64,000 bases of DNA from Epiperipatus broadwayi. Lineage: Eukaryota > Onychophora > Udeonychophora > Euonychophora > Peripatidae. The stretch spans positions 295,001-359,000 of the forward strand of contig JAQFVV010012416.1 of assembly GCA_028023455.1 (NCBI GenBank), in the 5' to 3' direction. Position 1 is the stretch's first letter; each line of letters starts with the position of its first letter. The notes below the pieces were generated by a model that was given only the letters and a program-made list of their open reading frames with translations, was not told where the DNA came from and made no database searches. A program made the position numbers and the translations under genes. This document shows, one piece after another, positions 46,372-58,150 of the stretch.

Positions 46372-48017
46372 TAATGACAATAAAAAAAAATATTATTTAT
46401 TTCCTTTAAGTACTTTTTTTAAATTTCTTGCTTGTGTCTAAAATGATAATCCTTTACCTGTATTGTCATAATCTGAATGAATTAAGCAATAATTGACAAG
46501 AGATTTTTAACAAAGTAAGTATTAGTGTCTACATTTTAGGGTTTAGTTTATATAATGTATTTGTCATAAAAATAAATTAAATGTTTAATTGTGAAACAAT
46601 TGTTTCTCAGCTACAGTGCTTGTGGCTACTTTCAATTTTTGGAAACAAATAATATTTGAATTTCATTTTCATTATACATATAGTTTGTTTTCTACTGAAG
46701 GTAGAGAATGATGCTGTCATAGATTTTGGGTTTGAATGAGGTAAGAGTGTTTCTAAAGATGGTATAATACCGCATTTTACAATATATTATGAATGTTTAG
46801 AGACTGTGATATGTAGTAACATCTAGATTTTATTTTCTGAATTATTTTTACTTGTTAATATGATTGAGAGTGATAATAATGTTGTTAATTACTTTAGAAT
46901 GTATATAATAATTAAATAAGAAGGAAAAAAAGAATTATAAACTCAGGTGAGGTGGAGGATCTAGATGTCACTATATATAATTTACTATAAAACTCATTAA
47001 ATGTCTATTTCAATGGGAAGGCAATGAAATGTTGCTGAAAATTTTTTTTATATTAAATTATACACATTTTTGGTAGTTATATAATCTTTCTCGATGTTAA
47101 ATATTTATAAAAAAGATTGTATTTTTTGATTGTTTCTTTCATTTTTTATGGCCGTAAACAGCTATTTTTTAAAATCATCTACTGTAATGTCCAGATCTAT
47201 AATTTGTAACTGAATTATTTAAAAAATTCAAATCTGATTTTTTAGCATCCTGCTGATAAGAAGTTAATGACACAAATTTTTGAATGTTATTACATAATTT
47301 TGTTTGTACTAATCAAAAGTATTAGAAAGTTTTTATAATGTCATATTTCTGTAATGTGATTTGATTATTTATTTTGATTATGTTTTCATGAAAAACTAAA
47401 TCTATTTGTGTGTAAGAATTATAATTATTCATTATTTAGAAAATAAGGGGAGCATCCATGTCATTGTATAACAGATCTATAAAATATAATTCAGATTTGA
47501 GTTCTGCAGCAAGAAAATGTGATACACTTTTAAATGCCTGCCTAAAATTTAATATTTATATTTTTATTATGTAAATGATATTATAATTGAGATACTTTGG
47601 ACAGTCATCAGCATGCCGATTACATAAAATATTTTCTTGTTGTGAAAAGCATTGCAGTTTACAGTGCCAGTAACAAGAAAGACAGTTACTGGAATAAAGT
47701 AAAGAAGATTTTTATGAAATTTTATTCATTTGAAGTTCTAACTTACATTTATAATAACATGAAATGATTTTGTATGGGCTTTTTAGAATTATCTTTTTTA
47801 TCATTTGATTATTTTTATAAAATATTTTTAGCAACATTCATAAGTAAATATGACCATTCTGATTTTAGAACGCCAAAGATAAAAAAAGATATGCAAATCA
47901 TTTTCATACACATTTGCATGCAGAACAAAAAAGAAAGATTTGAATTAGAATTTCTATATAATTTGAATAGTTTTTCTTTCTTCTACTAATTGTAATGTGT
48001 GTGTATATATATATATA
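43484..48017. other. Long AT-rich stretch without supported gene
   Basis: Contains a poly-C run near 45464-45473 and a (CA)n(TA)n microsatellite at 46327-46371. Frames at 43953, 44659 and 47774 have no domain and background composition. Confidence 0.5.
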
Positions 48018-48091
48018 TAATCTTATAATTGAATATTTATAAATACAGTAATTAGATATATATAAACTATAACTTTAATTTTTTTTATCCT

Positions 48092-48135
48092 CTTAGGAGT
48101 GCTTTCGACCATCCTTGTAGTCTTTGTCAACTAAC
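48092..48135 (-). ncRNA. PLE-type hammerhead, decayed (left arm)
   Basis: Minus strand: TTAG, TTGACAA in place of CTGANGA, stem II GACTA/TGGTC, GAAA, AGCACT as stem III, C, CTAAG closing stem I. Two core changes predict inactivity. Confidence 0.55.
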
Positions 48136-48196
48136 ACTTTGAAAGGCTAACCTTTCCACAATTCTGTGATCTTAATGTAAAAATATTGCAAAGGGA

Positions 48197-48313
48197 AAAA
48201 AAATAAACAACAAAAGGAAAATAAAAGAAGCTATGCTAATATACAAATGCAAACAAAACTTAATTTACAGACAGGCAGCAAACATTAAGATTATGGAATT
48301 GTGGGAAGATTAG
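48197..48313 (+). pseudogene. Penelope-like element endonuclease C-terminus
   Basis: An in-frame remnant, KRKIKEAMLIYKCKQNLIYR then QAANIKIMELWED and stop TAG at 48311-48313. The Glu in KIKEA matches the catalytic Glu position seen in the 49373-49687 copy (RKIKESYFI). The hammerhead of this copy starts only 12 nt after the stop. Confidence 0.65.
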
Positions 48314-48324
48314 CCTTTTAAAGT

Positions 48325-48368
48325 GTTAGTTGACAAAGACTATGAGGATAGTTGAAAGTGCTCCTAAG
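48325..48368 (+). ncRNA. PLE-type hammerhead, decayed (right arm)
   Basis: TTAG (48326-48329), TTGACAA (48330-48336), stem II GACTAT/ATAGTT, GAAA (48354-48357), stem III AGTGCT, cleavage base C48363, CTAA (48364-48367) pairing with TTAG. Core positions 3 and 8 are changed. Confidence 0.6.
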
Positions 48369-48507
48369 TGGATAAAAAATTTTAAAGTTATACTTTACAT
48401 ATCTAATTACTGTATTTATAAATATTGAATTATAAAATTATGTACATTGATTTGAAGAAATATTATACAAACAAACAATTTTACGGTAAAAAATATTATA
48501 TCTTAAA

Positions 48508-48555
48508 TTCTATAGTAGCGCTTTCAATTATGTAGTAATCCTAGTCAGCTTTAAA
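48508..48555 (-). ncRNA. PLE-type hammerhead, decayed, palindromic stem III kept
   Basis: Minus strand: CTGACTAG core region, stem II GATTA/TAATT, GAAA, stem III AGCGCT (exact palindrome), cleavage base A. It lies downstream of the endonuclease remnant at 48616-48855, the same order as at 48197-48368. Core position 8 is changed and stem I is weak. Confidence 0.5.
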
Positions 48556-48615
48556 TGAATTTCAAATTTTAATGTTATGTAAATTTTCATAAGCTGTGTA
48601 TGGTCGTATTGCAAC

Positions 48616-48855
48616 TTACCTATTAATAACATTATCTTTATATTTATCTATTAAAATTGACTCTTTAATTTTCCTCTTTTTATGATTCCTTTCTTCCATT
48701 AATATTTTTATTTCATTAATATTAAATGTAAACCTATAATTACAAGTCTTTTCATGGTCAAAGAATACTGAAGCTGTATTAAATTGATTATTTATGTTAT
48801 TTTTAATCTGATTATATAATAATTGATGCTCCTCTAATCTTTTTCCACAGGACAT
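48616..48855 (-). pseudogene. Penelope-like element endonuclease C-terminal piece
   Basis: A 79-codon frame with KRLEEHQLLYNQIKNNINNQ, TASVFFDHEKTCNYRFTFN and NHKKRKIKESILIDKYKDN. It aligns with the remnants at 40101-40337 (FYDHNKNCNFKF) and 48197-48313. The DH and KIKES motifs fit the PLE GIY-YIG endonuclease. The N-terminal half is missing. Confidence 0.7.
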
Positions 48856-49372
48856 CTCGATTTACTGATATATCAACATTGCAAAGAGTTGAAAAACAAA
48901 TGAGTTTTCAGTATTAGAATTTCTATAACTGGCTGGGCAAGACCAGAATCATAGCATTAATAATCTTTGGGGTGTCTTGTGAGATTTAAATAAAGTGGAC
49001 ATTATGTAAATGACTAAATTAAATATCCCACTTTTTGGACAAAGGAATGCTTTTTTTTTTTTGTTCATAGCATAGGTGTTATTAGAAATGAACCATGTGT
49101 CAATTATTTTTTGATTTTTTAGAATCACATTTCACCATATTTTTGATCCTGCAAAGATAAATATTTCATGTTATAAACATGGTAATATTATAATATTAAA
49201 TTGTGCTATCACACTTCCAACGTAAAGCTGTCAACAAATAGAAAACTAAATTAAATGGCTGAGCACTTTCAGGAAGATGTACTTCTCATATTCATAGCCA
49301 GTTATGATTCTTTCTTTGAAATCATTATATAAATAAATAAATACCATATGCAAATTCTATGCAAATGAGTAA

Positions 49373-49687
49373 CTAAGACCATCTTTTAGATATAGCAAAA
49401 CAAGCATCCTTACAATTAATGGTGAAGGCATCCTCTGCTATAAAGTAAGATTCTTTTATCTTTCGCCTAATATCATGCCTCTCAGTACAAACTAATTTTG
49501 CAGATGTGGGTTTAAACACATATCCTGACACTTTTTGATGTTGTGCAAAAATTGAAGTGCATTCTGGATCTGTCTGTGCCTTATTGTATCTATACTTGTG
49601 TTGTGATGTCCTAGTATCTATGGTAGCTCTTGTTTCACCATAGTATGATGCTTTGCATCCATTCTGAGGGCATGCCACTTTGTACAC
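49373..49687 (-). pseudogene. Penelope-like GIY-YIG endonuclease
   Basis: 104 residues from an internal Met: YKVACPQNGCKASYYGETRA gives the degenerate GIY-YIG strand pair with the C-x4-C insertion typical of PLEs. Then TIDTRTSQHKYRYNK holds the conserved Arg and His, IFAQHQKVSGYVFKP the next His, and DIRRKIKESYFIAED the catalytic Glu. The upstream frame continues as TPQAV before the Met, shifted by one relative to the RT part (50288-49710). This nuclease would nick target DNA. The frameshift and loss of RT make it non-functional. Confidence 0.88.
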
Positions 49688-49709
49688 AGCTTGTGGGGTC
49701 TGATCAGAG

Positions 49710-50288
49710 TTATAGTGTCTTTAGTGTTGTTAAAAGACTATTAGTTGACATGGGTGTATGAAAACTCAAACGAAATTCCTTAGAGAAAGTCTTATAAAAC
49801 GTTTTATGCAAAGAGTGCATGTAGGGTAACAATATCCAAGGCTTGTTGTCTTCATCTCTGTGTTTTCCAATATTATTTACAAATTGTCTAATTTTGCTAT
49901 ATACTATATTGTGCCTGTATCCTGATTTGATTAAGTTGTTAGTATAATTAATTAAGTTAGACCTTCTGTCTGCCTCAAACTTGCACAAATAGTAATTTCG
50001 GAAAAGAAATGATGTCAATCCAGCAAACTTGTGAGTCATAGGTGTGTATGATTCAGGGTGAATCTGTCCATGAACTTCTGGTGGCTTTATGACCATTGTA
50101 TGGTTAAGCAAACTTCCCTTTCTGTGTACCTTGATATTTAAATATTTTACCTCTTGCCCTATATCTTCCCATGTAATATTTAAATTCAATGATGTGTTCA
50201 CTTGTATCCAATTTTTGATGTGCTCAATAATATTTACAGGAGCAGCAATGAATAAGTCAACCACTAATAACCCCCATGTTATGAACAA
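49710..50288 (-). pseudogene. Penelope-like reverse transcriptase, C-terminal part
   Basis: 192 residues. LLVVDLFIAAPVNIIEHIKN sits where PLEs have the YxDDLFI catalytic box, with the first catalytic Asp replaced. ITWEDIGQEVKYLNIKVHRK is the next conserved strand pair, then HPESYTPMTHKFAGLTSFLF and LIKSGYRHNIVYSKI, which are typical of the PLE thumb and linker. It is cut upstream at the inverted repeat and ends in a frameshift before the endonuclease. Confidence 0.85.
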
Positions 50289-50577
50289 AAAGAAATAGTG
50301 TTTCCTTGTCCAAAAAATGGAATACTTAAATAAGTCATTTACATAATGTCCATCTTATTTAAATCTCACAATGTACTCTGGAGATTATGAATGCTTTAAT
50401 TCTGGCCTTAGCCATCAAAGGCATGCTTAGCAAGTTATAAAGATTATAATACTGAATAATCTTTTTTTTTTTCAAAATTGGAAATGTTGATATATATAAA
50501 TTAGAAGTATATACTCTTATTCTTTTCTTTTACTTTCTTTGCATATCTTCATATATTCATATATATATATATATATT

Positions 50578-50740
50578 GCTTATAATAACTTCTTTCATAT
50601 ATACTTCAATGCAAAAGCAGAGGAGGTTTGAAAAGCTCTGATGAAGACTGTTGGACAGTCAAAACTGTAAGGAAAATAAAAAAGTTTTTTTAAGAAAATT
50701 TGTTTGCATTGAAGTGTATATGAAAGAAGTTATTATAAGC
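50578..50740. repeat. 163-bp fold-back with hammerhead-like centre, in (TA)n
   Basis: Arms 50578-50615 and 50703-50740 pair over 38 bp with one mismatch. (TA)n flanks both sides (about 50558-50576 and 50741-50762), suggesting insertion into a TA microsatellite. The loop region holds a hammerhead-like sequence. Confidence 0.85.
50636..50672 (+). ncRNA. Hammerhead-like motif in the fold-back loop
   Basis: CTGATGA (50638-50644), stem II GACTG-TTGGA-CAGTC (50646-50660), then AAAA where GAAA is required, then CTGTAAGG. Position G12 is changed and no clear stem I closes it, so it is a decayed or look-alike motif. Confidence 0.4.
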
Positions 50741-50762
50741 CATATATATATATATATATATA

Positions 50763-53700
50763 ATTGAGGAATGGAAATATATATACATAAACATACAATG
50801 CCATTGGATGCTGGGAATTGACATATACCTTAAGAGATTATGATGTCTAATTCACTATTCACTTAAGTGACTGAAGATAGTAAGATAAAAAAAATTGAAA
50901 GAGAATTTTAAAAGTAAAAAAAAAGTAGACAACAACCTAACAATAAAAAAAATAAAAAGAGAATTCTCAGTCAAATAATGTTAATACATCAACCTAACAA
51001 TAATCTGGCTTAGTAAATAAAAACGATCAAAAGGATAGTTATCCAGGAACTCATAAGATATCCGAATATCAAAACTGACAGATTCAGTCCAGGAATTTTA
51101 ACTTTCAAGTCCATCTTTCTACAATATGTTAAACATTATACTTAATAATGTTTGACTTATTATGCAATGCTCAAAAATTTATTTTCAATGTTTGATACTT
51201 TATTTTAACAATGTTTAGTTTGTAAATTTTTGGTAGCATTAGTAGAATATTCAAGAAAAGTATTATATTTTTAAAAACTTTGCAAGACTTGCTTTAAAAA
51301 AAAGGTTAAATATTTTAAAATGTAAATTTCTATATAATCATTGCATAGTTTATTTAGTTTTATAAATATGTTAATAATATGTTATTAAAGGAGATTTGAA
51401 CACAGATTTTCAAATTTTCAAGCTTCCTTTAATTATACACTCTATCTTATACAACTGATACACATGACCACATACATGTGAAAACAATAAATGATCTCCT
51501 ATTATACATATTTTGTTCTTTTGAGCCAGCACTTATCAGTTGAACCAAATATTCATCTCCCCCCACACATATCATATATAGATAATCAGAGCTCAGTTTA
51601 TATTAAGATAGCAAATCTTTAAACTTTAATGGGCAAGCTTCACTCTTTTTCACCCTCCAACTTTTTAGCCATCTATATTATTGAAAATTTGGCAATGGAA
51701 TGCTAAAAGTCCCTGTTGATGCCAATATTGTTGTTATAGCCATGTTAACTTTAAGTCAATCTGACCCCTCATATGTAGGACCTTAATATGTCAATTTAAA
51801 TACACAGAAGAGGAATGGGCATAATTCAGGCTGAATCTGTATATTTAAATACAAGTATATTGAAATACATATATATATATGTGTGTGTGTGTGTTTATAA
51901 TGTACCTATAAATATTGGTCTAAAAATAAATTGGGTTAAGAGAGCGGCAAACTGCCACTAATGTGATAAAATGTTATCCCTTGGCCGTAGTATTTTGTTG
52001 CCTAGTTACTACATTTGCTTTGGGAAAATAATTTTACCATATATAAATGATTGTTTAATGTGATTTGTCAAAAACTATTGCATTGCTATTCAAAACTTGA
52101 TGGGAATTAGAAAGTAATAAGATATTATAATTAATGATAATATTTTATCATAGTTGTGGAAGTTTGCTATGCTAGCTGCCTATTTAATTCAATTTATATT
52201 TCAATCATATGTTTAATAAGGTTATTATGTTATTAAAGTGGCACAGAACAAGTATGTTTATAATATTATTGATTATTTGTCAGTTATAAAAAATACATGT
52301 TTATTATAAACAAAAACTTGTAAAGTGCATTTATATTATTCACTAATTAAGCAAATATACAAATGTGTATTTACAGTATATACAATTTTATATATTTACC
52401 TGATACTGCTGGCTTGTCACAGCATTTCATTGCCATGCAACTATTAGTAAGGGACTTCAGGTATCCTTCTAGATGTATCTGTCACTTTCAGCCTCATGAG
52501 CTGGCTGTTCTGTGGTAGCTTCCCCCTTGTGTAGCTATGATGATACTTCCAGAAGTAGCATGACAGTTGGCTTTATATTTTATTTAGGTTCTAGCAACTT
52601 CCAGGTTTAATGAGAACTAACCTCACTGCTTTAATCATATTGTTGACAATGCTTATACCGCCATTCAGGTTGAAGCAGTCAAATCTGTTGCACACATTTG
52701 GCTTCACTTTCTGGTAATGTCTGAAACCTTTAAACATGGGTTCGAACTCAGTCATTTAATAATAAATCACTAGGGAGTGAAGGTATACAGATGCACGTGA
52801 TTGTTTATTTTTCTGTTAAGCTTTATTCTCGTTTAATATTAATTTAAATATAAAACATAAATTTCTATCACGGTAAACAATCATGCGTGTGTGGGTGTAA
52901 CAGATAAACATAATAATTTTATTAAAAGTGTTTATATTACATATATATTTTTATTCATGTATTTTTATTTGAGAGGAAGTTCGAGAGAGTAACGCAAATT
53001 TAGCAAACAAAAGACTTGCCTTATTTTAAATTCAGAAAAGATTTGTTTTCATTTTGAACATAAGTTTATTTTAAAAATTCACGTTACTTAACATTTATCC
53101 TGTGGGTCTATTTTCAGCTCAAAATAGACCAAGACCAGCTCTCTCGAATTTGATCTCATTCATACTTTCAAATTAGCTGTGTCATTGTTGACAGTTAGCC
53201 TACATCCAGGAATTACCAAAGGCAGCCAAAATGAGTATAAATACCATCGCATTTGCTAGCTAAAAGACTCTGCATCTTGTTTCTAAACATTGTTGTCAAG
53301 GTAATCTACGTCACACAGAATTTTAAAATGGTTCGTGAGTAGAAATAAAATTTGCTTCCCCGATCTCTCTAAGATCAGACCAGTGCCAATGTACTCATAA
53401 GCCATCGTTTCCAAACTGCTGCCAAAATGAACTATAAAATACACCAGGAATGGACATTAACCACAATTTTGCCAAAGTAATGTCAAATTAATCATATTTC
53501 TTCAAAAATGAAATCAACACATGTGCATACATCCATCAAATCATCCAACAGAAAGATAATTCCCTGCCACAAAATGAACTCTAAAAACATTCATCTAAAT
53601 AATTTCCTTAATCGTAAACTGTAACATTCAACCTCTAATTATGTAAAGTTATTTCACCTAAAGTATATCTTTGTAATATTTCCATTTTTGTAGTCTTTAT

Positions 53701-54440
53701 TTTCTTTAAAATGTAACTGTTTATTTTCTCGGTAATGCCAAACCGATTAACTGCTTAAACAATGATTTTTCTTTTGCTTTACTATATAAATTTTATTTGA
53801 TTTTCTAAACTCGATTGCTGGGTTTTCACTTTTACTGTATTGTTATTTTTAAATGCGGCAATTTTAATTTGATATCATGTAAATCATACCCATTTTAATA
53901 TGCTAATAATTCAATCTGGTGAATCAATCTTATATTATTTTATTATTTCGCCATTAAGGAATTTTAAATTGTAAATGTAAGTTTTCTTACTAAACTATAA
54001 AAATTTGCCCGGTTAAAAAATATTCCTAAACTATTTTTATTAATTCATTTTATGCTATCCGTTATCATTTCAAATAAATTATTAACTATTAGTTCACACT
54101 ATTGATTAATATTAAGTAAATTTAGTATTAAATAAATTGAAGTTCAGATCCTTATTTTAGTTGATGATTCATTATATAATTATACCCGCCATCTAATGAT
54201 AATTTAAGTAACTAATTTTTCGGGCGTATTGATATGCATTTAACAAAGGGAATCTTAATTTTCATATTTTATTATTGATATGCTAAATAATCCTTTACAT
54301 AAATTGTATGCCCTTTTTGGGATTGCTTGTATATTGTCATTTCGTTATGCTAGGCTTACTTATTCATTAAGGCCCCAAATAAAAATCAGTGTTAATACAG
54401 ACCTGAAAGCCTTCGCGATGCATCCTGGTGATAACATTCA
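50763..54440. other. Long stretch without supported gene
   Basis: (GT)n at about 51880-51893. About 52400-52760 and 53100-53460 are less AT-rich. A B-box-like GGGTTCGAACTC is at about 52739-52750. No exon defended. Confidence 0.45.
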
Positions 54441-54695
54441 TCAATCAAATGTTGCTTTGTCATACTTTCTCTCATTACTGGAATCCTTAAAGCACATTTC
54501 TCGGCGGAGTGTGGAGGCCCCGACTCCAAAGGTTGTGTTGGTCGCGTAGGCACTATTATGGATTAACATTCGGAAAAACAGAACCATAGTATCCTGCTGA
54601 CCACTTCTTCGGATGCCATCTGTCACAAGCACAGATGAGCTTATGTTTTTTGTTCTCAAGTTGATGAAGCTTCTCATCCTTTCAAACGTTATCAT
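54441..54695 (-). CDS. Coding-like frame, unknown protein
   Basis: 84 codons on the minus strand: ITFERMRSFINLRTKNISSS, VLVTDGIRRSGQQDTMVLFF, RMLIHNSAYATNTTFGVGAS and so on to a TGA. Composition is much less AT-rich than the flanks, and the frame is open from a possible acceptor at about 54711. The plus strand is also partly open (54280-54549), so strand is uncertain. No domain recognised. It could be a host exon or part of an unknown repeat. Confidence 0.35.
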   Translation of the reverse strand: MITFERMRSFINLRTKNISSSVLVTDGIRRSGQQDTMVLFFRMLIHNSAYATNTTFGVGASTLRREMCFKDSSNERKYDKATFD

Positions 54696-55077
54696 TCGAT
54701 CCGCATGCTATCGTTTATACTTCCTCATATATTTTATTCATCTGTAAGTTGTAATGTTATGATTTTCCTAAGCCACCCCAAGTTTTCATATTATAATATA
54801 AATTTAGTTTGCCCTATCACATGTTATAGCTTATTAGCGCTATCCACCCTATCGTTAAACCGCTATTAAATACGTTGAAAGTTAACGTTTAATAAAGCCT
54901 ATAAAAGTCAGGTCATGTGACTGAATGTCGAGATAATTATGCTTTTCCTTATTCTATACGTAAATCATAATTGATGAATCATTTTATAATTTCCAAGATA
55001 ATTAATCTATCATTAATATAATTATGATGAAATCCATGTATAATCAAAATTCACTAGATAATTTGCTATTCAAACTA

Positions 55078-55310
55078 TCATAATATATATAATAAAAGCC
55101 CACGTATAGTTATTGAAATTCGTTATATTCTTTGTGATTTAAAATATTATAATGTATATAATAAAAGCCCACGTATAGTTATTAAAATCCATTATATTCT
55201 TTGTGACTTAAAATATCATAATGTTCATAATTAAAGCCCATGTATAGTTATTGAAATCCGTTACATTCTTAGTGATTTAAAATATCATAGCGTGAATAAT
55301 AGAAGCCCTA
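55078..55310 (+). repeat. 69-bp tandem repeat, about 3.3 copies
   Basis: The landmark AAAGCCCACGTATAGTTATT recurs at exact 69-bp steps (G at 55098, 55167, 55236, 55305). Copies are diverged, so the array is old. No frame or RNA motif recognised. Confidence 0.85.
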
Positions 55311-55692
55311 TAAAATATATTTTAAATTAGCATATTAAGCCGCATCGTTTCGATTAATTAATTTCTTACTAATATGTATATTTAGTACTTGCATATCCAT
55401 CAATCCTTAATTTATGTTGCTAAGGTCAGCATGGAATGCTCACATCAACATTATGTGAAACCCAGATAGAGTATTTATTATGTGTAATCAGAGTTATAAT
55501 GTGTTTTTAAGTCTATATCAATTTGTTCATATACTAATTTAATTGCATCATTAATGTTATTTTCAATAAATTCATATTTAATAATCTATTCTTTGGACAT
55601 TTTATTAATTCATGCATGCACATCTGTTATTATATTGCATCATCCTTTAGTTAATCATTAGATCTCTTGTGTCTCTGCTGACCCTCTGGGCT

Positions 55693-55888
55693 GGGGATTG
55701 TTAGAATGTTGTTTGCTATTGTCAGAAGTGTTGTTTGTAATGTTATAGATTTGGGAAATGGGCAATAGGGTGGAATTCATGAGTATTCCTGACCTGTGTA
55801 TCTCGCATATGATTGAACTCTAGGTACTTTTGCTTAGATGCTAAATCTTGCTAGACGGACATACAATTCTGACTGGTACAAGGTCTGG
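55693..55888 (+). repeat. Family D interspersed repeat, copy 2
   Basis: Aligns with 7019-7190 from the GGGAAATGGGCAATAGGGTG region to ACATACAATTCTGACTGGTA. The two copies share order and size. Confidence 0.55.
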
Positions 55889-58150
55889 CAATAAATTGTT
55901 GTTGCCTTGCTTTTTTTTTCAACTGGACTGACTATTTATAGTCAAATCCTTTTCCATAATGAAAACAATTGGATTCACTGAGCAACATAACTCATTAAGA
56001 TGTTACTATTATTGGATATGTGTTATCTATTCACATAAGTTTTGGTCTGTAGGGATGCTGAATGCTTAATCCGATCAAAATAAGGTGGAATCTGAACTAG
56101 GCTATTAGTTAAAGGTAATATGAGATATAACAAGGTGGTTCTCAGCACCATCAACTAAAGGGCAAACACTTGCCAACAATCTCTTTTGGTGGAACAGTGA
56201 AAGAGAATGGATTATTCAGAAGGTTTGCTGATTACCAGATAGGAAGTTTTGACTAGATTTCATTCTTGTTCTACTTTCTAGAATACACAAAAAAATCTAA
56301 TGTTCTGACCAATAATTTAATGGTTATTGAGATTGACTATGATTTATTTTCTACAGTACAGGTTTTTTTTATACCTGCACTCCAATATAGGGGTTTGAAC
56401 TCAGACATTGAGCATTGATTGTATATATGATTGGAGATGATAATCTGGACAAATTGATGAGTGCTGGTTTAGCATGAAATACATATATTGGTAATTATTT
56501 ATCCTTTTGGCACGTGGGTGATCAAGTGTGTCAGCAGTATGAGATAGTGTGGATAGTCGATGGTCATGTGAAAGCCTGAGTTCAAATCCTTAAAAATCTT
56601 GTCTGACATAATTTTTTTAAAAAGGTTCAAATTTAGCTGTAGTCAAAGTTAGATTTTTTTTCAATTCCTGTTCATAAATGGTGATTGTCCTACTGTTCAC
56701 CACAAGTTCCTTACCACACTATACACTCATATATATACACTTTTTCATACTAAAAAGTTCGTGTAAATTAATTAATTAATTTTGAAATCATGTGTAAAAA
56801 ATTTACAATTCTACCAAATTTTATTTGGGAATTAATCAAAAAAATTTAACTAATTTAAAATAACATTTCTCCTCTATTTCTATCTAATTCCTCATATATT
56901 TTTTTGAATCCAATCTTTAAACTATGTGATAATATATATGTATTTTATTGCAATGAATTTGCTCTCAAAAGCATTACAAATTCGAATTTTAAAATGTGTT
57001 ATATATACTTTGTCAATCTTTTAAACATTCTTCGTCGATAAATATTCTCATATTTATCAATTTCAGCTTTAAAAATAAAAAAATATTAGCTATAAATTAT
57101 AATTCCCGACATTCGATCAAAATAACAAACACTTTTGAATAAAACAACTGATTTAAATATTTCATTTCATAATTTAAACTTTTTTGCTACAGATTTATTA
57201 TTATTAATTAAACACAAACTTCTCGAGCGTTAAATTTGATAAAAATATCTAATATGAAAAAAAAATCATTTTATTCATGTTTAAAATTTTGCTTTTGTAC
57301 GATCAAGTTACTACAAAAATCTTATTAAATCTTATCGGTTCGTCAAGTAATATCTTCGCAGCATATGGAAAGTGTAATGGAATATAGCTGTGGGCTAAAG
57401 GCGTACATCGGGCACTTCCTCTAAAAATTTGTTTTCAATATTTGGTTTAAATGTCATGATCTTTTGTAAAATAGAGATGAAATGGTCTCATAATTTGACC
57501 AGTAAAGTCCGGCCCTAAAGGCACTAATTATTTCAAACAAAAAATTGACATTTATTTTATCATATAATTACAGATTACTAACGTTATATTTTTCTTTAAA
57601 TTTATGGACATTTTTTTTTCTTGAAAATAATATACAGTATATATAAATAACTGCAATAAGGTTTAGCATTATTAACAAAGGGATTCTTCTAATTAAAAGT
57701 ATTTCGAATTGCATTACTTATATCTTGCAATCCTAGGTTCTTAATTAATAATAAACGCAAAAGGCAAACTAATCTGGACATGAAAATCTAAATGCTCTAA
57801 CGTAATAACCACTAATTACTCAAGCTGACTATAGATGGCGTTACAATAAAGAGATGATTCTGTTTTATCACATCAGGAATAAATAAAGTCTTCAAAAAGA
57901 AGAGCCAGATGTAATTATTCTCAATCATTTTTGAGTTTTCAAAAACCATGGTAGTCATTTTTGGAACTCATTTTGATGGGAGTGACACAGGCCATCAAAT
58001 GAAACACTTTAAAGTTTCAAGATATGTGCTTTTTACATTTTTAATGCATTTATGGACTAAAATATTCTAATATTGTTACATGAACTACTATAGATTATTA
58101 ATTCAAGTTTTTTTTAAAAAAAAATGGCAATAGAAATCAATATTTATATT
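55889..58150. other. AT-rich stretch without supported gene
   Basis: Apart from the family C hammerhead remnant near 56448 nothing is recognised. Confidence 0.45.
56448..56491 (+). ncRNA. Hammerhead ribozyme, family C, decayed
   Basis: TTGATGA (56454-56460, C3 changed), stem II GTGCT-GGTTT-AGCAT, GAAA (56476-56479), ATACATAT as stem III, cleavage base A56487, TTGG (56488-56491). Preserved spacing supports descent from the same ribozyme as 8221-8270. Confidence 0.6.

Larger units (their letters stand above)
48018..48440. repeat. Inverted pair of Penelope-like element 3' ends
   Basis: 48020-48172 is the reverse complement (diverged) of about 48293-48440. Each arm has the end of the endonuclease frame, a decayed hammerhead and the downstream tail, pointing away from each other. 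The spacer carries more of the right-hand coding end. Confidence 0.75.
48943..50400 (-). mobile_element. Penelope-like element fragment flanked by about 95-bp inverted repeats
   Basis: 48943-49040 and about 50300-50400 are diverged reverse complements (shared GACATTATGTAAATGACT). Between them, on the minus strand, lie the RT C-terminal part from its catalytic YxDD-like box and then the GIY-YIG endonuclease. The usual upstream RT region is missing. Inverted terminal sequences are known for PLEs, but here the repeats cut the RT mid-domain, so rearrangement is likely. Confidence 0.8.

Noticed and set aside
49240-49300. A hammerhead downstream of the 49373-49687 nuclease (minus strand TGGCT ... 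GAAAGTGCTCAGCCA)
   Set aside because: TGGCT/AGCCA and GAAAGTGCTC fit stem I and the 3' half, but the CTGANGA box is too decayed to call; kept only as a possible remnant.
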